Assembly (NCBI RefSeq): GCF_000293785.1
Contig: NZ_AKZI01000010.1
Span: forward strand, 1 to 64,000
DNA length: 64,000 bases
Direction: 5' to 3'
DNA from: Rhodovulum sp. PH10
GTDB lineage: Bacteria; Pseudomonadota; Alphaproteobacteria; Rhizobiales; Xanthobacteraceae
The position numbers and the translations under genes were made by a program. Position 1 is the stretch's first letter; each line of letters begins with the position of its first letter. The notes beneath the pieces are model-generated. The model saw only the letters and a list, made by a program, of their open reading frames with translations. It was not told where the DNA came from and searched no databases. Of the stretch, positions 54,145-63,837 are shown piece by piece.

Positions 54145-54164
54145 GCGCCCCTGTCTCGGGGCGC
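54145..54164 (-). terminator. GC stem-loop downstream of mdtC
   Basis: Seven-base stem GCGCCCC/GGGGCGC with a six-base loop, 55 bases after the mdtC stop. No T-run. Terminator candidate only. Confidence 0.35.
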
Positions 54165-54188
54165 AGTGTGACCATCCTATGGCGGGCT

Positions 54189-54230
54189 GCTCACCCGGCG
54201 TGGCTCACCCGGTGCGGCTCACTCGGCGGG
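54189..54230 (-). repeat. 14-bp tandem repeat across the mdtC stop codon
   Basis: Units gctcacccggcgtg, gctcacccggtgcg, gctcactcggcggg. Each contains gctcac, which reads GTGAGC on the minus strand, so each unit offers a TGA. Because 14 is not a multiple of three, the three TGAs fall in three different frames; the middle-to-last unit supplies the real mdtC stop at 54219-54221. Confidence 0.88.
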
Positions 54231-57200
54231 GGCACCGCGCGGGGCGTCGGCCACCTGGCCGTGGCCCGGCTGGGCATCGCCCCACAGCCGGCGGTGCAGG
54301 CGGTCGAGCAGCAGATAGACCACCGGCGTCGTGTAGAGCGTCAACGCCTGCGAGACGATCAGCCCGCCGATGATGGTGATGCCGAGCGGCCGGCGCAGCT
54401 CGGCGCCCGGCCCGGTGGCGAGCAGCAGCGGCAGCGCGCCGAGGATCGCGGCGAGCGTCGTCATCAGGATCGGCCGGAACCGCTCGATGCACGCCTCGTG
54501 GATCGCTTGCGCCGCCGACAGGCCGCGCTGGCGCTCGCCTTCGAGCGCGAAGTCGACCAGCATGATGCCGTTCTTCTTGACGATGCCGATCAGCAGGATG
54601 ATGCCGATCATCGCGATCTGCGACAGCTCGGTGCCGGACGCCTGCAGCGCGAGCAGCGCGCCGAGGCCGGCCGAGGGCAGCGTCGAGATGATGGTGAGCG
54701 GGTGCGCGAGGCTCTCGTAGAGCACGCCGAGCACCAGATAGACGGCGGCGAGCGCCGCCACCAGCAGGATCACCTGCGACTGGATGCCCTTGATCGCGGT
54801 CGCCGCATCGCCGGCGAAGTCGGCACGCAGCGTGTCGGGCAGATGCAGCCCGTCGACCGCCTGCTGGATCGCCGCGCTCGCCACCGCCACCGGCGTGCCG
54901 GCGGTGAGATTGTAGGTGATGGTGACCGCCGGGAACGGCCCCTGGTGATTGATCACGAGCGGCGCGAGGCCGCGCTCGAACCGCGCCACCGCCGACAGCG
55001 GCACCTGCTCGCCGGACGACGAGCGCACGTAGACGCGGTCGAGGTCGGTCGGGTCGCGCTGGAAGCGCGGATCGATCTCCAAGACCACGCGATACTGGTT
55101 GCGCTGGGTGAAGATGGTCGAGACCTGGCGCTGCGAGAAGGCGTTGTTGAGCGCGTCCGAGATGTCCTGCACGTCGACGCCGAGCCGGGCGGCGGCGATG
55201 CGGTCGATCACCACGTCGGCCTGCAGGCCGCCCTGCTCGCGGTCGGTCGAGACGTCGACCACGCCCGGCACCGTGCGGATGCGCGCCTGCACCTTCGGCA
55301 CCCACTCCTGCAGCGCGGCGAAATCCGGCCCCCACAACGTGAACTGATATTGCGAGCGGCTGGACCGGCCGCCGGTGCGGATGTCCGAGGCGACGAACAT
55401 GAACACCTCGATGCCGGGAATCGAATTGAGCTTGCCGCGCAGCCGGTCGACCACCCGCTGGGCGGAGATGCCGCGCTCGGCGAGCGGCTTCAGGCTGATG
55501 AACAGCCGCCCGTTGTTGACCGAGCCGGAGAACATCGAGCCGCCGACCGACGAGCCGACGCCGGACACCGCCGGATCGGACAGCACGATCTCGGTCGCCT
55601 GCTGCTGCAGCGCGACCATCTGCTCGTAGGAGATGTCGGTCGAGGCGCGGGTGCCGCCGAACAGGAGCGTCGAGTCGTCCTGCGGCATGAAGCCCTTCGG
55701 CACGACGATGAAGAGATGCACCGTGAGGCCGATCACCAGCACGAACGACAGGAGCGTCAGCCAGCGGTGGCGCAGCACGACCGAGAGGCTCGCGTCGTAG
55801 CCGCGCACCAGCGCCTGCACCGCGCGCTCCACCAGCCGGTCGAAGCGGCCGCCGCCGGCATTCGGCGAGCGGCGGATGAAATGGGCGCACACCATCGGCG
55901 TGACCGACAGCGACACCACCGTCGAGAAGGCGATGGCGAACACCAGCGTCACCGAGAACTCGCGGAAGAACCGGCCCATGATGCCGCTCATGAACAGGAG
56001 CGGAATGAAGGCGGCGGCGAGCGACAGCGAGATCGACACCACGGTGAAGCCGATCTGGCGCGAGCCTTCCAGTGCCGCGGCGCGCGGTGACAGGCCGCGG
56101 TCGAGATTGCGGAAGGCGTTCTCGATCATCACGATGGCGTCGTCGACCACGAAGCCGACGCAGACGATCAGCGCCATCAGCGACAGATTGTTGATCGAGT
56201 AGCCGACCAGCCACATCGCCGCGGCGGTGCCGGCGAGCGACAGCGGCACGGTGAGCCCGGCGGCGACGGTGGCGGCGCCGTGCCGCAGGAAGACGAACAC
56301 CACCAGCATCACCATGGCGATGGTCACCGAGAGGGTGACCTCCATGTGGTGCACGCTCGCGCGGATCGTCTCGGTGCGGTCGGTGAGGATCGAGATCTTC
56401 AGATCGGCCGGAATCCAGCGCGTCAGCTCGGGCAGCAGCGCCTTGATGTGGTCGACCATCTCGATCACGTTGGCGCCGGCCTGCTTGGTGATGATCAGGA
56501 GCACCGAGGGCTCGCGGTCGAACCAGGCGGCGGAGCGGCTGTTGCGGGTGCTCTCCTCGACGGTCGCGATATCGGACAGCCGCACGACGGTGCCGTTCGC
56601 CGCGCGCACGATCACGTTGGCGTAGTCGGCGGGCGTGCGCAGCTGGCCGTTGGTGGCGATCGTCTCGCCGAGCCGCTCGCTGTCGAAGGTGCCGACCGGG
56701 CCGGTCGCGTTGCCGGCGACGATCGCCGCGCGCACCGCCTCCATCGACAGGCCCATGGTGGCGATCCGGTTGGGATCGACCCGCACGCGGATCGCCGGCT
56801 GCTCGGCGCCCGACACGTTGACCTCGGCGACGCCCTCGATCTGGGCGATGCGCTGGGCGATCACGGTGTCGGCGACGTCGTAGATCTCGCTCGGGCGGAT
56901 GGTCTTCGAGGTGAGCGCGAGAATGAGGGCGGGCGCGGCTGCCGGGTTCATCTTGCGAAAGCCCGGCCGTGACGGCAGGTCGCCCGGCAGATCGGCGAGC
57001 GCCTGGTTGATCGCCGCCTGGACGTCGCGGGCGGCGCCGTCGACGTCGCGGTCGACGTCGAACTGGACCACCACGCTCGACGAGCCGAGCGAGGAGGTCG
57101 AGGTCAATTCGGTGACGCCGGGGATCTCGCCGAGCCGCCGCTCGAGCGGGGCGGCGACGGTGGCCGCCATGGTGGCGGGGTCGGCGCCGGGCCGGCTCGC

Positions 57201-57344
57201 CATCACCCGGATGGTCGGCAGGTCGACCGCCGGCAGGCTGCCGACCGGCAGGTTGAGATAGGCGACGGCGCCGAGCAGCAAGAGGCCGATGGCGAGCAGC
57301 GTGGTGGCGACCGGCCGGGCGATGAACGGGGCGGAGAAGTTCAT
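54219..57344 (-). CDS. mdtC: RND efflux transporter, MdtC-like
   Basis: 1041 aa inner-membrane resistance-nodulation-division pump. The N-terminus (NFSAPFIARPVATTLLAIGLLLLG) and the TM4 proton-relay motif GFVVDDAIVMIENAFRNLD (double Asp) are as in MdtB/MdtC. Later marks: YLVLGVLYESLAHPLTIISTLPSAG and GIVKKNGIMLVDFALEGER. Forms the pump together with the paralogous upstream gene. Ribosome site GGGAGAAG before the ATG. Exports bile salts, novobiocin and similar compounds in E. coli; here the substrate is open. Confidence 0.95.
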   Translation of the reverse strand: MNFSAPFIARPVATTLLAIGLLLLGAVAYLNLPVGSLPAVDLPTIRVMASRPGADPATMAATVAAPLERRLGEIPGVTELTSTSSLGSSSVVVQFDVDRDVDGAARDVQAAINQALADLPGDLPSRPGFRKMNPAAAPALILALTSKTIRPSEIYDVADTVIAQRIAQIEGVAEVNVSGAEQPAIRVRVDPNRIATMGLSMEAVRAAIVAGNATGPVGTFDSERLGETIATNGQLRTPADYANVIVRAANGTVVRLSDIATVEESTRNSRSAAWFDREPSVLLIITKQAGANVIEMVDHIKALLPELTRWIPADLKISILTDRTETIRASVHHMEVTLSVTIAMVMLVVFVFLRHGAATVAAGLTVPLSLAGTAAAMWLVGYSINNLSLMALIVCVGFVVDDAIVMIENAFRNLDRGLSPRAAALEGSRQIGFTVVSISLSLAAAFIPLLFMSGIMGRFFREFSVTLVFAIAFSTVVSLSVTPMVCAHFIRRSPNAGGGRFDRLVERAVQALVRGYDASLSVVLRHRWLTLLSFVLVIGLTVHLFIVVPKGFMPQDDSTLLFGGTRASTDISYEQMVALQQQATEIVLSDPAVSGVGSSVGGSMFSGSVNNGRLFISLKPLAERGISAQRVVDRLRGKLNSIPGIEVFMFVASDIRTGGRSSRSQYQFTLWGPDFAALQEWVPKVQARIRTVPGVVDVSTDREQGGLQADVVIDRIAAARLGVDVQDISDALNNAFSQRQVSTIFTQRNQYRVVLEIDPRFQRDPTDLDRVYVRSSSGEQVPLSAVARFERGLAPLVINHQGPFPAVTITYNLTAGTPVAVASAAIQQAVDGLHLPDTLRADFAGDAATAIKGIQSQVILLVAALAAVYLVLGVLYESLAHPLTIISTLPSAGLGALLALQASGTELSQIAMIGIILLIGIVKKNGIMLVDFALEGERQRGLSAAQAIHEACIERFRPILMTTLAAILGALPLLLATGPGAELRRPLGITIIGGLIVSQALTLYTTPVVYLLLDRLHRRLWGDAQPGHGQVADAPRGAPAE

Positions 57345-57409
57345 GCGCTTCTCCCGGCGCAGGTGCCGCCCCGCAGCAGGACACACGAGGCTCTCGTTCG
57401 GGGACTACC

Positions 57410-57464
57410 CCCCTCCCTGTCCCTCCCCCACCCCTCCCTGTCCCTCCCCCACGAGGGGGGAGGG
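57410..57464. repeat. 21-bp direct repeat plus REP-like palindrome between mdtB and mdtC
   Basis: A 21-base unit cccctccctgtccctcccca-type sequence (57410-57430) is repeated exactly at 57431-57451. The second copy forms a nine-base stem CCCTCCCCC (57442-57450) with GGGGGAGGG (57456-57464). The same stem recurs at 57555-57577. Confidence 0.85.
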
Positions 57465-57554
57465 AACGACAGAACCGCAACGACGACACGCGTGGCAGTC
57501 GGGTCCAGCTTGTGGCGGTGATCTCGATGACGTCCCGGCCCGCTGCGGCCTGCT

Positions 57555-57577
57555 CCCTCCCCCCTCCTGGGGGAGGG
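57555..57577. repeat. Second copy of the REP-like palindrome
   Basis: Nine-base stem CCCTCCCCC/GGGGGAGGG with a five-base loop, identical arms to the copy at 57442-57464. Two copies of one palindrome about 110 bases apart in one intergenic region match the layout of REP doublets. Confidence 0.8.
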
Positions 57578-57638
57578 CTGGGGAGGGGGGGCGCCCGAGG
57601 CGCCGACGCGTGCCGTCGGATGCCGCTCCCGCATCGCC

Positions 57639-60600
57639 CTACTCCGCCGCGGTGCGGACCGGCACCGGGTCGCCGCCGAGGCGGACGCGGATGCGCTCCA
57701 TCGCGAGATAGATCACCGGCGTGGTGTAGAGCGTGAGGAGCTGGCTCAGCAGCAGGCCGCCGATGATGGTGATGCCGAGCGGGAAGCGCAGCTCCGCCCC
57801 CGTCCCGTTCTCGAGCGCGAGCGGCAGCGCGCCGAACAGCGCGGCGAGCGTCGTCATCATGATCGGGCGGAAGCGCAGCAGGCACGCCTTCACGATCGCG
57901 TCGCGCGGGGACAAGCCCTCGCCGCGCTCGGCCTCGAGCGCAAAGTCGATCATCATGATGGCGTTCTTCTTGACGATGCCCATCAGCAGGATGATGCCGA
58001 TCAGCGCGATCACCGACAGATCCTGGCCGAACACGATCAGCGCGAGCAGCGCGCCGACGCCGGCAGATGGCAGCGTCGAGAGAATCGTCAGCGGGTGGAC
58101 GTAGCTCTCGTAGAGCACGCCGAGCACGATATAGATCGCCACCACCGCGGCGAGGATCAGCCACGGCGTGCCGGCGAGCGAGGAGGCGAACTCTTCGGCG
58201 TCGCCCGAATAGGCACCGGTGATCGAGCCGGGCATGCCGATCGCGACCTCGGCCGCGCTCACCGCCGCCACCGCGTCGCCGAGCGCCGCGCCGTGCCCGA
58301 GATTGAAGCTGACGGTCGCCGCCGGGAACTGCGCCTCGTGCATCACCACCAGCGGCGCGGTGGTGCGCTCGACGGTCGCCACCGTCGACAGCGGCACCAG
58401 CCCGTTCGAGATCGAGGAGGTGGTCGAGGTCGACGAGGTCGACGACGTCACCGACAGGATCGATGACGAGATGCCGACCGGCAAGAAGAGCTTCGAGAGC
58501 GCGGAGGGGTCGGTCTGGTATTCCGGCTTGGCCTCGAGAATCACCCGATACTGATTGGATTGCGCGTAAATGGTCGAGATCTGGCGCTGGCCGAAGGCGG
58601 AATAGAGCGTGTCGTTGATCGACTGCATCGACACGTCGAGCCGGGCCGCCTGCTCGCGGTCGATATGGATGAAGGCGCGCAGGCCGCCGTCCTGGCTTTC
58701 CGACGCGACGTCGCTCACGCGCGGGTCGTCCTGCAGGCGGGCGACCAGCCGCGCGGCCCAGCCCGAGACGTCGGCGGCGTCGACCCCGGTGAGGGTGTAC
58801 TGATACTGCCCGCGGCTCGATCGGGTGGCGATCTGGATGTCCTGCACCGGCTGGAAATGGACCCGCATGCCGGGGATCGGCGCGACCGCCGCCTTCAGAC
58901 GGTCGATCACGCCGTCGACGAAGACGGCGCGCGCGGCGCGCGGCGTCAGCACGATCTGCAGGCGGCCGGCATTGGGCGTCGGGTTCATGGTCGAGACGCC
59001 GATCACCGAGACGACGCCGGTGACGTCGGGGTCCTTGCGCACCGCCCGCACCACCTCGGCCTGCAGGCGCTGCATCTCGGCGAACGATACGTCCGGCCCG
59101 GCATCGGTCACCGCGGTGATCATGCTGGTGTCCTGCAGCGGCAGAAAGCCCTTGGGGATCACCAGATAGAGCCACACGGTGGCGGCGAGCGTCAGCGCGG
59201 TGACGACGAGCGTCCCGACCTGGTGGTTCAGCACCCAGTCGAGGCTGCGATGATAACCCGCGACGCTCGCCTCGATCGCCCGGTCGAGGCTGCGCCCGAC
59301 CTTTCCGCCGGCGCCGTCCGCGGGGGCACGGCGCAACAGGCGCGAGCACATCATCGGCGTCAGCGTCAGCGAGACGATCGCCGAGACCACCACGGCGATG
59401 GTCAGGGTCAGCGCGAACTCGCGGAACATGCGGCCGACGATGCCGGTCATGAACAAGAGCGGGATGAACACCGCGATCAGCGACACGGTCAGCGAGATCA
59501 CCGTGAAGCCGATCTCGCGGGCGCCGTCGAGCGCCGCCTCGAACGGGCTCTCGCCGTCCTCGACGTGGCGGACGATGTTCTCGATCATCACGATGGCGTC
59601 GTCGATCACGAAGCCGGTGCCGATGGTCAGCGCCATCAGCGACAGGTTGTTGAGGCTGAAGCCGCAGAACCACATCACCCCGAAGGTGGCGACGAGCGAC
59701 AAGGGCAGCGCCACCCCGGCGATCACCGTCGCCCGCACGCTGCGCAGGAACAGCAGCACCACCAGCACGACGAGGCCGATCGCCAGCACCAGCGTGAACT
59801 GCACGTCGTGCACCGAGGCTTTGATGGTCCCGGTGCGGTCCGACACCACGGTGAGGTCGACGCCGACCGGCATCGCCGCCTTCAGCCGCGGCAGGGTGGC
59901 GAGGATGCGGTCGACCGTCTGGATCACGTTGGCGCCCGGCTGGCGCTGGATGTCGATCACGACCGCCGGCTTGTCGTCGTACCAGCCGCCGACCTTGTCG
60001 TTCTCCAGCCCGTCGATCACGTCGGCGACGTCGCGCAAGAGCACCGGGGCGTCGTTGCGATAGGCGACGATCAGGTCGCGATAGGCGCTCGCGGCCTCCA
60101 GCTGGTCGTTGGCGGCGATGGTGTAGGCCTGGTGGGCGCCGTCGAGCGCACCCTTGGGGCCGGCGACATTGGCGTTGGCGATGGTCGAGCGGAGGTCTTC
60201 GAGCGCGATGCCGTAGGCGGCGAGCCGCGAGAGATCGGCCTGGATCCGCACCGCCGGCTTGAGATTGCCCTGCACCGAGACGCGGCCGACACCGGTCACC
60301 TCGCTCATGCGCTGGGCGATCATGGTGTCGGCGAGGTCGCTCATGTCGCGCAGCGGGATGGTCTTCGAGGTCAGCGCGATGGTGACGATCGGCACGTCGG
60401 CCGGGTTCACCTTCGAGTAGGCGGGCGGATAGGGGAGGTTTCTCGGCAGCGTCGAGCCGGCGGCGTCGATCGCCGACTGCACGTCCTGCGCGGCGGCGTC
60501 GATGTCGCGCGTCAGCTCGAACTGAAGCGTGATCTGCGAGACGCCGTAGGAGCTCGACGACACCATCCCGGCGAGCGCGGGAATCTGCCCGAACTGCCGC

Positions 60601-60803
60601 TCGAGCGGCGCGGTGACCAGCGCCGCCATGGTGTCGGCGCTGGCGCCCGGGAGGCGCGTCTGCACCTGGACGGTGGGGAAATCGACCTGCGGAAGCGAGG
60701 CGACCGGCAGCAACCAATAGCCGAGCAGGCCGCCGAGCATCACCGCGACGCCGAGCAGCGAGGTGGCGATCGGGCGCCGGATGAACGGCGCGGAGACGCT
60801 CAT
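57639..60803 (-). CDS. mdtB: RND efflux transporter, MdtB-like
   Basis: 1054 aa paralogue of the downstream pump gene. N-terminus SVSAPFIRRPIATSLLGVAVMLGG; proton-relay TM4 GFVIDDAIVMIENIVRHVED; GIVKKNAIMMIDFALEAERGE. An insertion of about 25 Ser/Thr-rich residues near 775-800 (SSTSSTSTTSSIS) replaces a short loop of the porter domain, coded by gaggtcgac-type repeats. Its ATG overlaps the mdtA stop by four bases. About 295 bases with REP-like palindromes separate it from mdtC. Confidence 0.95.
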   Translation of the reverse strand: MSVSAPFIRRPIATSLLGVAVMLGGLLGYWLLPVASLPQVDFPTVQVQTRLPGASADTMAALVTAPLERQFGQIPALAGMVSSSSYGVSQITLQFELTRDIDAAAQDVQSAIDAAGSTLPRNLPYPPAYSKVNPADVPIVTIALTSKTIPLRDMSDLADTMIAQRMSEVTGVGRVSVQGNLKPAVRIQADLSRLAAYGIALEDLRSTIANANVAGPKGALDGAHQAYTIAANDQLEAASAYRDLIVAYRNDAPVLLRDVADVIDGLENDKVGGWYDDKPAVVIDIQRQPGANVIQTVDRILATLPRLKAAMPVGVDLTVVSDRTGTIKASVHDVQFTLVLAIGLVVLVVLLFLRSVRATVIAGVALPLSLVATFGVMWFCGFSLNNLSLMALTIGTGFVIDDAIVMIENIVRHVEDGESPFEAALDGAREIGFTVISLTVSLIAVFIPLLFMTGIVGRMFREFALTLTIAVVVSAIVSLTLTPMMCSRLLRRAPADGAGGKVGRSLDRAIEASVAGYHRSLDWVLNHQVGTLVVTALTLAATVWLYLVIPKGFLPLQDTSMITAVTDAGPDVSFAEMQRLQAEVVRAVRKDPDVTGVVSVIGVSTMNPTPNAGRLQIVLTPRAARAVFVDGVIDRLKAAVAPIPGMRVHFQPVQDIQIATRSSRGQYQYTLTGVDAADVSGWAARLVARLQDDPRVSDVASESQDGGLRAFIHIDREQAARLDVSMQSINDTLYSAFGQRQISTIYAQSNQYRVILEAKPEYQTDPSALSKLFLPVGISSSILSVTSSTSSTSTTSSISNGLVPLSTVATVERTTAPLVVMHEAQFPAATVSFNLGHGAALGDAVAAVSAAEVAIGMPGSITGAYSGDAEEFASSLAGTPWLILAAVVAIYIVLGVLYESYVHPLTILSTLPSAGVGALLALIVFGQDLSVIALIGIILLMGIVKKNAIMMIDFALEAERGEGLSPRDAIVKACLLRFRPIMMTTLAALFGALPLALENGTGAELRFPLGITIIGGLLLSQLLTLYTTPVIYLAMERIRVRLGGDPVPVRTAAE

Positions 60804-62284
60804 CGCACGGTGCTCCCGCGGGCGCTCCCTTCGGTGCCGGACCGCCGGCTCTCGGCGGCCGACCGGTCGGTCGCCGGCTTGCCGGCCGCCGGCTCACCGT
60901 CCACCGCGGCGGCGGGCTCGGCCGGGTCGGCCCGGTCGGCCGGCGCGATCGCCGAGGCCTCGGTCTTCTGGCGGCTCGCGCCGTCCTTGCCGGCCTGCGG
61001 TGCCGCGCCGTTTCCGGTTCCGTTCCCGTTCCCCTCGCCCGACACGGTGACCTTCTTGCCGTCGGAAAGCTGCGAGAAGCCGGTGGTGACGATGCGGTCG
61101 CCGGCGGCAAGCCCGGAGGCGATCACCGCCTGACGGTCGTCCTGCTGGGCGACGGTGACCGGGCGCACCGCGACGGTCGAGCCCTTGCCGATCACGTAGG
61201 CGAAGGTGCCGTCCGGCCCGCGCTGCACGGCGGCGGTCGGCACCACCACGACGGCCTTCAGCGTGTCGACCAGGAGCTTCACATTGACGAACTGGCCGGG
61301 CCACAGCTGCAGGTCGGCATTCGGGAACTCGCCGCGCATCCTCACCGTGCCGGTGGTGGCGTCGACCTGGTTGTCGATCACCTTGAGGAGGCCGCGGTCG
61401 AGCACGGTCGTGTTGTCGGTGCCGAGCGCCAGCACCGGCAGGGCGCCGTGGGCAAAGGCCTTCACCACCTCGGAGAGCTGCTGCTGCGGCAGCGTGAAGG
61501 TGACGTAGATCGGCTGCACCTGGGTGATCGTCACGATGCCGGTGGTGTCGGCCGCCTTGACCAGATTGCCGACGTCGACCAGCCGGATGCCGGTGCGCCC
61601 GGTGAGCGGGGCGACCACCTTGGTGTAGTCGAGATAGGCCTTCTGGTTGTCGATCGAGGCCTGATCGGCCTTCACCTGCGCGGCGTACTGGGCGACGGTC
61701 GCGCGCTGGGTGTCGGCCTGCTGCTGGCTCGTCGCGTTCGACTTGGCGAGCCGCTCGTAGCGCTCGAGGTCGATCTTGGCGTTGGCGAGCAAGGCCTCGT
61801 CCTGCGCCTTCTTGGCGACCGCCTGATCGTACTGCGCCTGATAGATGGTCGGGTCGATCTCGGCCAAAACGTCGCCCTTGCGGACGGTCTGGCCCTCCTC
61901 GAAGTTCAGCTTCAGGAGCTTGCCGTCGACCTGCGAGCGCACCGTCACGCTGTTGAGCGCGCGGGCGGTGCCGACGCCGTCGAAATAGACCGGCACGTCG
62001 GCGGTGGCGGCGGTGGCAGCGAGCACCGGCACCGGGCCGCTGCGGGCGGTGCGGCGGCCGGCGGTCATGCCGGGGGGGCCGGGCGGGGCGCCCTCGTCGG
62101 CGCCGACCGGAGCGCTGCGCCGGCCGGACCAGCTCACCACGCCCCACACGGTGCCACCCATCACGGCGAGAGCGAGGCCGACGCCGAGCGCACGGCGCAG
62201 CCGCGAGCGGCGCGGCTTCGGCGCCGCGGTGGCGGAGGGGCGGGTCGCCGGATCGTCCGGCGAAGTGTTCGGGGGTACGCTCAC
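60800..62284 (-). CDS. mdtA: RND periplasmic adaptor, MdtA-like
   Basis: 494 aa membrane-fusion protein. One N-terminal anchor (residues 31-53, ALGVGLALAVMGGTVWGVVSW), then the HlyD/lipoyl barrel-sandwich (GTARALNSVTVRSQVDGKLLKL), a coiled-coil hairpin (DEALLANAKIDLERYERLAKS) and the beta-barrel (TGRTGIRLVDVGNLVKA). Longer than E. coli MdtA (415 aa) because of a low-complexity N-terminus and a Gly/Ala/Glu-rich tail. GTG start overlaps the upstream outer-membrane gene stop by four bases. Confidence 0.93.
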   Translation of the reverse strand: MSVPPNTSPDDPATRPSATAAPKPRRSRLRRALGVGLALAVMGGTVWGVVSWSGRRSAPVGADEGAPPGPPGMTAGRRTARSGPVPVLAATAATADVPVYFDGVGTARALNSVTVRSQVDGKLLKLNFEEGQTVRKGDVLAEIDPTIYQAQYDQAVAKKAQDEALLANAKIDLERYERLAKSNATSQQQADTQRATVAQYAAQVKADQASIDNQKAYLDYTKVVAPLTGRTGIRLVDVGNLVKAADTTGIVTITQVQPIYVTFTLPQQQLSEVVKAFAHGALPVLALGTDNTTVLDRGLLKVIDNQVDATTGTVRMRGEFPNADLQLWPGQFVNVKLLVDTLKAVVVVPTAAVQRGPDGTFAYVIGKGSTVAVRPVTVAQQDDRQAVIASGLAAGDRIVTTGFSQLSDGKKVTVSGEGNGNGTGNGAAPQAGKDGASRQKTEASAIAPADRADPAEPAAAVDGEPAAGKPATDRSAAESRRSGTEGSARGSTVR

Positions 62285-63837
62285 ACCTTGTCTCCGATGC
62301 GCGGCGGCCAGCCGCCGCCGAGCGCCTGGAACAGATCGACCGCCGCCAGGATGCGCGCGAGCCGCACCTGCACCAGCGTGTCGTCGGCATTGAACAACGT
62401 CTGCTGCGAGTCGAGCACCGTCACGAGGTCGACCGCGCCTTCGCGCAGCCGCGTCTCGGCGATGTCGAACGCCTTGCGGGCGGCGCGCACCGCCTCCGCC
62501 TGCAGCCGCTCGCGCTCGGTCTGCTTGGCGAGGTCGACCAGCGCGCGCTCGACGTCGGCGAAGCCGTTCAGCACCGCCTGCCGATAGGTCTGCAGAAGCT
62601 CGAGCTGGCGGCCCTGCGCCTGCTCGAGCTGGCCCTTCAGCGTGCCGCCGTCGAAGATCGGCTGGGTCAGGCCGGCGCCGACCGAGTAGAACCAGGCGCC
62701 CGGCCCGAACAGGCTCGACAGCGCCGCGCTCTGCACGCCGTTCTGGCCTGTGAGCTGGATCGACGGGAAGAAGGCGGCGCGCGCCTGCTCGACCGAGTGG
62801 TTGGCCGAGACGAGATCGGCCTCGGCGGCGCGGATGTCGGGGCGCTGGTTGATCAGGTCGGACGGCAGTCCGGGCGGGATGCGCGGCACCCGCACGGCAT
62901 CGAGCGTGCCGCCCTTCACCGCGAAATGCTCGGGCGTGCGGCCGACCAGCACGGCGAGCGTCGCCCGGTTCTGGCGGATGGTGATCTCGAACGCCGGCAG
63001 CGTCGCCCGCACGGTGGCGACCAGCGATTCCTGCTGCGACACGTCGAGGCTGTTGGCGGTGCCCGCCTCGAAGCGCTCGCGCACCACCTTGAGGATGCGC
63101 TCGGCCGCCTTCAGGTTCTCCCGCGCGATGCGCAGGCGATCCTGGGCGCCCATCAGCTGGAAATAGGTCTTGGCGACGTTCGCCACGGCGGTGAGCGCGA
63201 CGGTGTCGCGGTCGAACCGCGAGGCGACCGCGGTCTCCTGGGCGGCCAGCAGCGCGGCGCGGTTCTTGCCCCAGAAGTCGAGCTCGTAGCTCGCGTTGAA
63301 ATAGCCGTCGAAGGTGCTGCGCGAGGCGCCGCTGCCGCCGGCCGCCCGCCCGGTGCGGGCGCGGCTCGCATCGGCGGCACCGCCGAGATAGGGATACAGC
63401 GCCGCGCCGGAGACGCGCGCCTGCGCGTCGGCCTGGATGATGCGGGCGACCGCGGCGGCGATGTCGAGATTGGAGATCTGGGCCTCCTCCATCAGCGTCG
63501 TCAGCTCGGCCGCGCGAAAGCCGCGCCACCAGTCGATCGACGGCCCGACCTCGGCGGAGCCCTTGCCCTCGCGATAGGCGTCCGGCACGTCGAGCCGGAG
63601 CGCCGGCTTCTCGGTGCCGACGAAGCAGCCGGCGAGCGCCTGGGCGAGCAGCACGACGCCGGCGACCGCCACCGTCCGCCGGCCGACGACGCCGCGCGGC
63701 GCCGGCGGAAGCGGGTGGTCCGGGCAGTCCGGGTCGGTGATGTCCGGGCTCGTCACGGCGTCCGGCCGGCCGCTGCCGGTCCGGCCTCCTTCGATACGTT
63801 GCGCACTCTCGTGTCCCCCTCGCATCCGCATGCCCAC
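62281..63837 (-). CDS. Outer-membrane efflux lipoprotein, NodT/OprM type
   Basis: 518 aa. Lipobox LAQALAGC about residue 68, then typical TolC-like repeats: GNWWRGF-type region (IDWWRGFRAAELTTLMEEA), ELDFWGKNRAALLAAQE and NQRPDIRAAEADLVSANHSVEQARAAFFPSI. Forms the outer channel for MdtABC. The start is uncertain: GTG 63837 has GGGAGG eight bases upstream, but the leader before the lipobox would be about 65 residues; a GTG at 63756 gives a shorter one. First gene of the operon. Confidence 0.9.
   Translation of the reverse strand: MGMRMRGGHESAQRIEGGRTGSGRPDAVTSPDITDPDCPDHPLPPAPRGVVGRRTVAVAGVVLLAQALAGCFVGTEKPALRLDVPDAYREGKGSAEVGPSIDWWRGFRAAELTTLMEEAQISNLDIAAAVARIIQADAQARVSGAALYPYLGGAADASRARTGRAAGGSGASRSTFDGYFNASYELDFWGKNRAALLAAQETAVASRFDRDTVALTAVANVAKTYFQLMGAQDRLRIARENLKAAERILKVVRERFEAGTANSLDVSQQESLVATVRATLPAFEITIRQNRATLAVLVGRTPEHFAVKGGTLDAVRVPRIPPGLPSDLINQRPDIRAAEADLVSANHSVEQARAAFFPSIQLTGQNGVQSAALSSLFGPGAWFYSVGAGLTQPIFDGGTLKGQLEQAQGRQLELLQTYRQAVLNGFADVERALVDLAKQTERERLQAEAVRAARKAFDIAETRLREGAVDLVTVLDSQQTLFNADDTLVQVRLARILAAVDLFQALGGGWPPRIGDKV

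Noticed and set aside
54205-61110. Very long open frame on the minus strand over the efflux genes
   Set aside because: Arg/Ala/Pro-rich shadow of mdtC and mdtB in another frame. The real frames show RND motifs and membrane helices.
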